Below, one piece after another: positions 7,605 through 12,638 of a stretch of 12,638 nt of DNA. The stretch's first letter is position 1, and each line of letters opens with the position of its first letter. Below the pieces are notes generated by a model, which saw nothing but the letters and a program-made list of their open reading frames with translations, searched no databases and had not been told where the DNA came from. Source of the stretch: an uncultured Pirellulaceae bacterium (GTDB taxonomy: Bacteria > Planctomycetota > Planctomycetia > Pirellulales > Pirellulaceae); contig CAKQWG010000090.1 in assembly GCA_934278005.1 (NCBI GenBank), positions 1 through 12,638 on the forward strand, read 5' to 3'. Both the position numbers and the translations under genes were made by a program.

Positions 7605-9875
7605 TCATTTTTTGCCGATAGCCTGATCGATGAATGGCTCTAAGGTTTTGGCCCAAAGCAAGCCGTGAGCCTTGAGACCGGTGGGGCTGAAGTGAATCCC
7701 CAGGCCGTCCAGATCGCGATTCTCGCCGGTCAGTTTGTCGGTGTCGGGGCCGGCGTGCGCGATGCCATCGGCCCATAGTTCTGCCTGGGCCGAACGCGTC
7801 GACTCGGCGGACGGACGGTCGGGATTATGGTAGGAGACTTGAGCCACGAACCACGGGATGTCCCACCCCGCTTCAGTTCGCGAACTAATGATCACCCGTT
7901 GCATTTTGTCGTAATATTCACTGGACGGCATGTCGACGTCTGATTCCCCCTGATGCCACAGGATTGCTCGGAAGCCTTGTTTGCCAAGTTGCTCCACGCG
8001 CTTCATCATGAAAGTAAATAGACCTTCTGTGGGCTGCCATGCATTGACACTGGTGCCGCCGAAGCCGGTCGCGGCAATACCGATGGGGACGTGATAATGT
8101 TCGTAGAGTGCATCGCCAAAAGCCGGGTAGTAGCTGCCCCCCTGCGACTTGTCGGCCACGCCGATCTGTGGGTCATCGGCAATCTGCCAGTGTTCACCGT
8201 CAAAGGAGGAAACCATGCCACTGGTCTGCTGCGTTTTGAACTGGCCCGAGTTGGTCGAGTTGGATTGCCCGGCACCGACGAACACTTCGCCCACGCCGAA
8301 CCTTTCAAGCGTTTTTTCTGCGAGCAGGCGACCTTGCTTTTCGAGTTTCAAGTGCATGGAGAACCAGCCTCCTGCGGGCAGCGCGAACTCTTGGCTGAAG
8401 ACGCCCGTCTGCGGATTGAAAGCTACTTCTTGCCACTGTTCAGGAAGTCTGCCTTCCAGCGGTTGTCCGGAAAACTTGACTTGAATCGAGTCGGCATCGA
8501 AGGTGGTGGTGCCGCTGACCTGCACCCGGCCTGCGTTGCGTGCGTGGCGTTGGATGACCTGCAGTTCCCGAGGAGCGCTAATGGTTAGTTGGTCGGCCGC
8601 GCGCTGCAAGACAAATTGATAGGGACGCGGCTGCGCGACTAGACGCTGCAAGTCTTCGAGCTGTTCATTGGCTGCTGTGGCTTGCGTGTTCAAGGGGGCT
8701 ATCAAGGGGCTGTTGGTCAAGTTGGCGTTGGCGGAGCGGGCCGCGATGTCGAGCTGGTCGCGGGCCTCAGTCAGCGATTTGAGCGCTACAGCCTGAGCGT
8801 CCCAGGGCCCTCCCGGTTGCCAAGCGTCAGGAGTTGTCGAAGCGATATTGATCCCCTCGACGAGCTGCTGAGCGCGATAGACGCCAATCTTTCGACCGGA
8901 GGCGGTCAGCGTATATTCGCCCGCGGCCAAGCCGGTCACTTTCAGCCGATAGGCATTCAGTTCATTCATCGGCACAAAGCGGTAAGACATGGCGGAGAAG
9001 GCTCCATTGTTAAACGGCAGGCCTTCGTCGAGCCGCGTAAAGCTCAGTCTGCCATCGGTGCTGGAGATATCTGAAATGGAACAACCCGATGCACTCACTG
9101 CGCGCTTGGCACCGGCATCGATCGTGGCAGAGGAAACCTCTTCGGGAGCGCCGAGTCCTTTGAGAATTGCGTGGGCCATGGCTAACTGACCCAAGTCGCT
9201 CAGGTGGATGGTGTCCGGCGCGTGCAGGGTCTCATGTTTTTCGACGGGTAGATTGTGATTTGACTTGAGGACGCGGCGTTGGATTTCGCGCATGGTGCGT
9301 TGCACATCGATGGCGTGGCCGCCCTCCTCTTTGGCGATAGCTAGAGCTTGGTCGCACATCTGCTGCAAGAAGTCGCCCTCGGTCTTGTCGGGATCGCCCC
9401 CGGTCACCGCGGCCGAGCAGATGTAGACTCGCACGCCATGTGCCTTGCAGTTCCGCACGATTTGGCGGATCGAGTCAAGGAATACTTGGCGATGAGCCTC
9501 ATCGGCTCGCATGCCCCAGCCGATGTCGTTTATACCGAAGGCGACGGTCAGTAAAGTCACATGGTTATCGAACACGTCGCGCTGTAGCCGCTTCAGTCCA
9601 CCTGCGGCCGTGTCGCCACCGATGCCCAGATTGATGAACCGCACCTTGCGCTGGGGATAGCGCAGCAATGTGAAATTCTCGATGTGTTTGCCGTAGACCC
9701 GAGCCGCCGTGATACTATCGCCAAGGAAAGCCACCGTGTCGCCGTCTCGGATGGCAAAGTCGTTGGTCGTCAAGTCGTTGGGCGTCAAGTCGTCGGCCGT
9801 CAGCTTGGCTGCCGGCAATGCGCAGGCGACACCAAGTAGCAAGTAAGCCAGGGCGGGGACGTTTTGTGGAGGCAT
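7605..9875 (-). CDS. Secreted bifunctional esterase: SGNH hydrolase fused to a CE6/sialate O-acetylesterase-like domain
   Basis: A 756-residue exported protein with two complete SGNH-fold domains. The signal segment is about 1-23 (ALAYLLLGVACALPAA) and lacks a basic N-region. It is followed by a low-complexity linker DDLTPNDLTTNDF. Domain 1 (about 40-245) has block I GDSIT with nucleophile S54, block II NLGIGGDT (N82, G84), block III GIND (N116, D117) and the catalytic pair D221/H224 in DTIHLSD. Residues about 250-415 hold a small beta domain and a helical stretch of the kind that follows such planctomycete hydrolases. Residues about 430-525 form a beta-sandwich. Domain 2 (about 528-756) is the DUF303/sialate O-acetylesterase type: GAGQSNS (S538), GFGGTSVNAW (604-613), WHQGESD (640-646) and DGLGIHFSPTG with H728. 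The expected role is removal of acetyl or other acyl groups from sugars outside the cytoplasm; the substrate is not inferable. The start is set by the signal peptide; the ribosome-binding site is weak. Confidence 0.9.
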   Translation of the reverse strand: MPPQNVPALAYLLLGVACALPAAKLTADDLTPNDLTTNDFAIRDGDTVAFLGDSITAARVYGKHIENFTLLRYPQRKVRFINLGIGGDTAAGGLKRLQRDVFDNHVTLLTVAFGINDIGWGMRADEAHRQVFLDSIRQIVRNCKAHGVRVYICSAAVTGGDPDKTEGDFLQQMCDQALAIAKEEGGHAIDVQRTMREIQRRVLKSNHNLPVEKHETLHAPDTIHLSDLGQLAMAHAILKGLGAPEEVSSATIDAGAKRAVSASGCSISDISSTDGRLSFTRLDEGLPFNNGAFSAMSYRFVPMNELNAYRLKVTGLAAGEYTLTASGRKIGVYRAQQLVEGINIASTTPDAWQPGGPWDAQAVALKSLTEARDQLDIAARSANANLTNSPLIAPLNTQATAANEQLEDLQRLVAQPRPYQFVLQRAADQLTISAPRELQVIQRHARNAGRVQVSGTTTFDADSIQVKFSGQPLEGRLPEQWQEVAFNPQTGVFSQEFALPAGGWFSMHLKLEKQGRLLAEKTLERFGVGEVFVGAGQSNSTNSGQFKTQQTSGMVSSFDGEHWQIADDPQIGVADKSQGGSYYPAFGDALYEHYHVPIGIAATGFGGTSVNAWQPTEGLFTFMMKRVEQLGKQGFRAILWHQGESDVDMPSSEYYDKMQRVIISSRTEAGWDIPWFVAQVSYHNPDRPSAESTRSAQAELWADGIAHAGPDTDKLTGENRDLDGLGIHFSPTGLKAHGLLWAKTLEPFIDQAIGKK
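9759..9803 (-). repeat. Three imperfect 15-bp repeats inside the esterase N-terminus
   Basis: On the + strand three imperfect 15-bp units run head to tail (9759-9773, 9774-9788, 9789-9803), each of the form GTCGTTGGTCGTCAA. On the coding (-) strand they encode three related pentapeptides, TADDL, TPNDL and TTNDF, just after the predicted signal peptide. This is a small in-frame expansion making a hydrophilic, acidic linker between the signal peptide and the first SGNH domain. Confidence 0.75.
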
Positions 9876-10124
9876 GAGGCAGTCCTGCGGAGGTGATTTG
9901 GGTAAGCTTGTATGTTACTCGCGAATGTGGCGTGTTCCAGCGTATAGAGCGATTCAGGGGCTTGTTTTTACCCCTGCTAAGTGTGTCGTTGTAGTTGGGT
10001 GATGTGCGGTCACGGGCACTTTTCCGAATCTTGTCTGCCTCCGTATCGTGACTCTCCACACTTCAGGCTTACGTTAATCCTAGCGTTTTAGGTCGGCGTT
10101 CTCTTTCTACGGGGTAATTGCGCT
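9876..10124. promoter_or_regulatory. Divergent intergenic region with a T-looped hairpin
   Basis: The 249 bp between the start codons of the esterase (-) and the DUF1559 gene (+) must hold both promoters, but I see no convincing -35/-10 pair for either. The clearest structure is an inverted repeat, CAGGGG (9955-9960) and CCCCTG (9971-9976), around the T-rich loop CTTGTTTTTA. It lacks a trailing T-tract on either strand, so a terminator role is unlikely; it might be an operator or be incidental. Confidence 0.4.
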
Positions 10125-11111
10125 ATGCGAACTTCTTCCACCTCACGCTCCTCCCTTCAGCTCAGAGGCTTTACCTTGGTCGAGTTGTTGGTCGTGATTG
10201 CGATCATTGGGATCTTGGTTGGTCTGTTGTTGCCAGCCGTCCAGGCGGCTCGCGAAGCGGCGCGGCGCATGCAGTGCACGAACAATCTCAAGCAGCTCGG
10301 CTTAGCCCTGCATAATTACCACGATACCTTTCGATCGTTTCCAGCCGGGTTGTACGAGCAATACGTAGCGGGTGTCCGGCAGAATGGCACTCCGCTGATC
10401 GGCTGGGGCGTGATGGTCTTACCAGTGATCGAACAAGGAAACTTATACAATCAACTCAACACGACTACCAATTCCCTGCGGACCTTGGTGTCCACGCCCG
10501 CGACACTCACGCTGCTTCAGACACCTCTGGCTGCGTTTAAATGTCCTTCGGACAGCTCCGATTTGTTGAACAGCGATCGGCCCATCAAAAATGCACAAGG
10601 TGTGAATGTGCAGATCGCCACTGCTAACTATGTGGGCAATTTCGGACAGAATGATAACGATGGGTTGTTGATAATGTCGTCCGAGGGGAAGGTTACCTTC
10701 GGTAGCATACCGGATGGTTCGAGCAATACGATCGCGATTGGCGAGCGTTGCAAGATGCAGGGCAAGGACAAGGCGACGAACCAACCCTATATGAACTATG
10801 CCGCCTTGTGGGCTGGGGTTGGTCAGCGAGATGGAACGGGGACCAATTCCAAGGAGGGCGTGGTAGGCATGAGCTACTACCAGATGCAGACCGGTTTTTC
10901 AAACACTGGGACGGATTTCCCAAGTCTAGCCTTTGCCAGTAATCACACCGGCGGCGCTAATTTCGCATTTGGCGATGGCTCAGTGCACTTCCTGAGCTCC
11001 AGTATCAATTGGTCTGATGCCAACGTCGACGGCAACCACAAACATCAATACGGCACTTTCAATAAGCTGTGCGATCGAATGGATGGCCAACCGCCCGGAT
11101 CTATCGAGTAG
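10125..11111 (+). CDS. DUF1559 pseudopilin-like protein with H-X9-DG C-terminal motif
   Basis: A 328-residue member of the DUF1559 (PF07596) family, the large planctomycete paralogue set built on a type IV pilin-like N-terminus. The prepilin signal is [21 protein letters not shown]: prepilin-peptidase cleavage is expected after G15, F16 becomes the methylated N-terminus and E20 is the conserved Glu at +5. The hydrophobic helix runs about 16-40, then [33 protein letters not shown] carries the family core (about 41-73). The globular domain contains the family-type AFKCPSDSS (137-145), NYVGNFG (168-174) and [14 protein letters not shown] (195-208). The C-terminal motif [12 protein letters not shown] (274-285) matches H-X9-DG exactly. 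The protein is probably membrane-anchored or assembled at the cell surface; its molecular role is not known. The ATG at 10125 is preceded by a GGGG at 10111-10114, a weak ribosome-binding site. A hairpin lies 39 bp after the stop codon. Confidence 0.97.
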   Translation: MRTSSTSRSSLQLRGFTLVELLVVIAIIGILVGLLLPAVQAAREAARRMQCTNNLKQLGLALHNYHDTFRSFPAGLYEQYVAGVRQNGTPLIGWGVMVLPVIEQGNLYNQLNTTTNSLRTLVSTPATLTLLQTPLAAFKCPSDSSDLLNSDRPIKNAQGVNVQIATANYVGNFGQNDNDGLLIMSSEGKVTFGSIPDGSSNTIAIGERCKMQGKDKATNQPYMNYAALWAGVGQRDGTGTNSKEGVVGMSYYQMQTGFSNTGTDFPSLAFASNHTGGANFAFGDGSVHFLSSSINWSDANVDGNHKHQYGTFNKLCDRMDGQPPGSIE

Positions 11112-11150
11112 TCCGCGAGTCCGTGAGTTTAGGCGAAGGCTCGTTTGTCG

Positions 11151-11170
11151 CTGACCGCTCCGCCGGTCAG
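11151..11170 (+). terminator. Hairpin downstream of the DUF1559 gene
   Basis: CTGACCG (11151-11157), loop CTCCGC, CGGTCAG (11164-11170): a perfect 7-bp stem located 39 bp past the DUF1559 stop codon. There is no T-tract after it, only the AT-rich GCTAAATA repeat, so it is a candidate 3' hairpin rather than a proven intrinsic terminator. Confidence 0.45.
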
Positions 11171-11172
11171 AT

Positions 11173-11207
11173 GCTAAATAGCTAAATAGCTAAATAGCTA
11201 AATAGCT
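11173..11207. repeat. 8-bp tandem repeat, four copies of GCTAAATA plus a partial fifth
   Basis: GCTAAATA occurs four times head to tail (11173-11204) with no mismatch, followed by GCT. It is a short AT-rich microsatellite in non-coding DNA directly after the DUF1559 3' hairpin. No gene covers it. Copy number is likely to vary by slippage. Confidence 0.95.
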
Positions 11208-11228
11208 TGAAAGCTCACAGAAGAATTC

Positions 11229-11593
11229 TCACAGGCTGCACAATTGCATGAAGAATTGGGAGCACGGGGACAGCTCCGCTGTGGTCCTCTGCGTGTTTGG
11301 GTTCTCTGTGTTTGTTTTTTAACGCAGAGTGCGCGGAGACGCAGAGGGCCGCAGAGACAGTGCTGTGAAATTGAGTTGGGAAGGGCTATAGCGCTGGGGA
11401 TACAGTTGGTTGACTGAAGGGTTGATTGAGTTTGGGGAGTTGGGATGTGCCGTCGCCTGCGCAGGCCGCGACGATTCGAATTGGTGAGTGATGTGGTGCA
11501 ATGGTGCCTCGCGCGTTGGGCCAGTCGTCGTGTGCATTTGCGGCCTGCTGCGGCTCGGCGTTAAACTACTCGCTGCGCTTTGATTCTAGTGGG
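11229..11593. repeat. 365-bp direct repeat, copy 1
   Basis: This segment matches 11608-11972 at a constant offset of 379 bp, with five mismatches by my reading, all in the last 65 bp (ATTTG versus AACTG, CTCGG versus CTGGG, and two more near CTCGCTGCGCTTTG). A 14-bp spacer (11594-11607) separates the copies. No terminal inverted repeats, transposase or convincing coding sequence are present, so it is a duplicated non-coding segment or non-autonomous element. It carries the long hairpin described separately, a short hairpin ACAGC-TCC-GCTGT, and a palindrome CCTGCGCAGG. Confidence 0.93.
11286..11347. repeat. 27-bp imperfect hairpin of the CTCTGCGT/ACGCAGAG type, copy 1
   Basis: The left arm 11286-11312 begins CCTCTGCGT and the right arm 11321-11347 ends ACGCAGAGG, around an 8-nt T-rich loop. 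As RNA read from the + strand I count three true mismatches and four G-U wobbles, with 9 perfect pairs at the base and 5 at CTCTG/CAGAG. From memory, CTCTGCGT/ACGCAGAG palindromes of this kind are dispersed in several bacterial phyla. This makes a REP/MITE-like element likely, but no database check was possible. A further CCGCAGAGAC follows the right arm. Confidence 0.7.
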
Positions 11594-11607
11594 CGAGTAA
11601 CTTGGAT

Positions 11608-11972
11608 TCACAGGCTGCACAATTGCATGAAGAATTGGGAGCACGGGGACAGCTCCGCTGTGGTCCTCTGCGTGTTTGGGTTCTCTGTGTTTGTTTTTTA
11701 ACGCAGAGTGCGCGGAGACGCAGAGGGCCGCAGAGACAGTGCTGTGAAATTGAGTTGGGAAGGGCTATAGCGCTGGGGATACAGTTGGTTGACTGAAGGG
11801 TTGATTGAGTTTGGGGAGTTGGGATGTGCCGTCGCCTGCGCAGGCCGCGACGATTCGAATTGGTGAGTGATGTGGTGCAATGGTGCCTCGCGCGTTGGGC
11901 CAGTCGTCGTGTGCAACTGCGGCCTGCTGCGGCTGGGCGTTAAACTACTCGGTGCGCGTTGATTCTAGTGGG
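11608..11972. repeat. 365-bp direct repeat, copy 2, overlapping the end of the next gene
   Basis: The second copy of the segment at 11229-11593. Its last 8 bp overlap the 3' end of the minus-strand SGNH gene: the TAG stop (11965-11967) and the adjacent terminal His codon lie inside the repeat. The same GATTCTAGTGGG end is present in copy 1, so the unit ends exactly where both flanks diverge. That suggests that the copy next to the gene is the parent and the other is the duplicate, but the reverse is possible. Confidence 0.93.
11665..11726. repeat. 27-bp imperfect hairpin of the CTCTGCGT/ACGCAGAG type, copy 2
   Basis: Identical to the hairpin at 11286-11347, at an offset of 379 bp, inside the second 365-bp copy. 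The arms are 11665-11691 and 11700-11726. The duplicated pair is unchanged even though the distal end of the repeat has diverged. Confidence 0.7.
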
Positions 11973-12638
11973 GCTGGAGCAGTGCGGGATGGGATCGCAG
12001 TTCTTGTAGCAGTCTATCTGCGATTCGCTGATGTCCGAGCGAGTTGGCGTGGTGCACATCAGCGGTCAACTTGAGTTGCTCAGCCTCGTAGCCATCGGCC
12101 CAATCGGTCAGGTCGATGATGACAAAGCCGGCTTCCATAGCTGCTCGTCGCGCCATCTCCGGTGTTCCAGGAATTACAAACTGACCCGGAATCGGCAGAT
12201 CGACCCACACGGGGGTGACGTTGTGGGCTCGGCAGTCTGCCACAATCCGTTCATACGAACAGCGCAGAATGTCTAGCGCGTGGTCCTGCATACGATTGCG
12301 GATGACTCCGCCGGGCGTGGCGTCATCGACGCCAGCTCGCTCTAGAATTTTTAGCAGGCAGGGATCCTTGATCAGCCCCAGATCAGCCAGTTTGGCCATG
12401 TCAAACACGGGCCCGGTGATTTCATCTTGATGGGCAAAGTAGAGCACGACGTCCGGGTGGAAATCCAAGACTTTGCTCTGTATCAACAGACGACGGTGGA
12501 TGGCGGTGTACTTGCCCACTCCAAAATTCAACACTTCGTACTGCGCTACAGAGTTCGCCGATTGTTGGTCGTCTTGTTGGTCGTCTTGTTGGTCGTCTTG
12601 TTGGTCGTCTTGTTGGTCGTCTTGTTGGTCGTCTTGTT
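11965..12638 (-). CDS. SGNH/GDSL hydrolase-family protein, C-terminal part (5' end beyond the window)
   Basis: The open frame runs from the right edge to TAG at 11965-11967, giving 223 complete codons here; the N-terminus lies outside. A GTG inside the frame at 12532-12534 could be taken as a start, but the frame stays open upstream and the GTG sits inside the SGNH block II strand YEVLNFGVGKYT, so the gene is longer. The SGNH features seen are N and G of block II, and DVHHANSLGHQRIADRLL near the C-terminus, where D and H three residues apart fit the catalytic pair. Block III, usually GxND, reads FAHQDE here. The block I GDS motif should lie upstream of the window. Between the edge and block II the frame encodes Q(DDQQ)6. 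This is probably an esterase or acyl-transfer-associated protein, perhaps exopolysaccharide-linked, with no substrate inferable. Its stop codon falls within the 365-bp repeat. Confidence 0.82.
   Translation of the reverse strand, partial: QDDQQDDQQDDQQDDQQDDQQDDQQSANSVAQYEVLNFGVGKYTAIHRRLLIQSKVLDFHPDVVLYFAHQDEITGPVFDMAKLADLGLIKDPCLLKILERAGVDDATPGGVIRNRMQDHALDILRCSYERIVADCRAHNVTPVWVDLPIPGQFVIPGTPEMARRAAMEAGFVIIDLTDWADGYEAEQLKLTADVHHANSLGHQRIADRLLQELRSHPALLQPH
12562..12638 (-). repeat. In-frame 12-bp tandem repeat encoding (DDQQ)n
   Basis: On the + strand TTGTTGGTCGTC repeats head to tail about 6.4 times without a mismatch and runs off the right edge. On the coding strand it reads GAC GAC CAA CAA, i.e. 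Asp-Asp-Gln-Gln. Because 12 is a multiple of 3, gain or loss of units would change length by four residues without breaking the frame. By comparison with SGNH proteins it should sit in the surface loop between block I and block II. True copy number is unknown. Confidence 0.95.

Noticed and set aside
9888..9895. GGAGGTGA, a perfect ribosome-binding-site-like sequence on the + strand
   Set aside because: No start codon at suitable spacing opens a credible + strand gene; probably chance in the leader of the minus-strand esterase.
9715..10059. 114-residue minus-strand open frame reaching into the divergent intergenic region
   Set aside because: It overlaps the signal-peptide end of the esterase gene in another frame and shows no recognisable features.
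11462..11475. GGCCGCGACG inside the 365-bp repeat, identical to the 10-bp insert of the left array
   Set aside because: A 10-bp GC-rich match without any of the surrounding unit is weak evidence for a link; I treat it as coincidence.
11319..11916. Two identical 72-residue minus-strand open frames, one in each 365-bp copy
   Set aside because: Their identity follows from the DNA duplication; the translation is low-complexity (Ser, Pro, Thr-rich) with no motif, and the frames cross the hairpin.

Overview
The window looks like part of a Planctomycetota chromosome, most plausibly from the Pirellulales. The main pointer is a DUF1559 pseudopilin-like protein with a C-terminal H-X9-DG motif, a family hugely expanded in that phylum. 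Supporting signs are large secreted SGNH/sialate-esterase-type enzymes, a secreted GDT-motif beta-propeller protein and a DUF268 methyltransferase-like protein. Base composition is moderately GC-rich. This assignment is inference from gene content; no marker gene or rRNA is present.

Layout, left to right. (1) 1-430: a dense array of 13 copies of a 27-bp palindromic unit, with optional 10-bp GC-rich inserts; it runs off the left edge. (2) 463-1200 (+): DUF268 methyltransferase-like protein, followed by a perfect hairpin. (3) 1347-5964 (+): a two-gene RND efflux operon (periplasmic adaptor, then inner-membrane permease) with no outer-membrane channel gene. (4) 5971-9875 (-): two secreted proteins, transcribed toward the pump. 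The upstream one joins an N-terminal SGNH hydrolase to a C-terminal CE6/sialate O-acetylesterase-like domain. The downstream one is a beta-propeller-type protein. Together they suggest deacylation and handling of an acylated polysaccharide. (5) 9876-10124: divergent intergenic region. (6) 10125-11111 (+): DUF1559 protein. (7) 11112-11964: no gene, but dense repeat structure: a hairpin, an 8-bp tandem repeat, and two 365-bp direct copies, each containing a long imperfect hairpin of the CTCTGCGT/ACGCAGAG type. (8) 11965-12638 (-): the C-terminal part of a third SGNH-fold protein, interrupted at the right edge by an in-frame 12-bp tandem repeat encoding Asp-Asp-Gln-Gln.

The genes are mostly ordinary for a planctomycete; I see no phage-defence, CRISPR or transposase genes. 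The unusual material is repeat biology. Tandem repeats lie at both edges, there is a recent 365-bp duplication whose differences cluster at one end, and two coding sequences carry small in-frame repeat expansions (a 15-bp period at a secreted protein's N-terminus and a 12-bp period within an SGNH hydrolase). Since both window ends fall inside tandem repeats, the window may be a contig that ended because of them.
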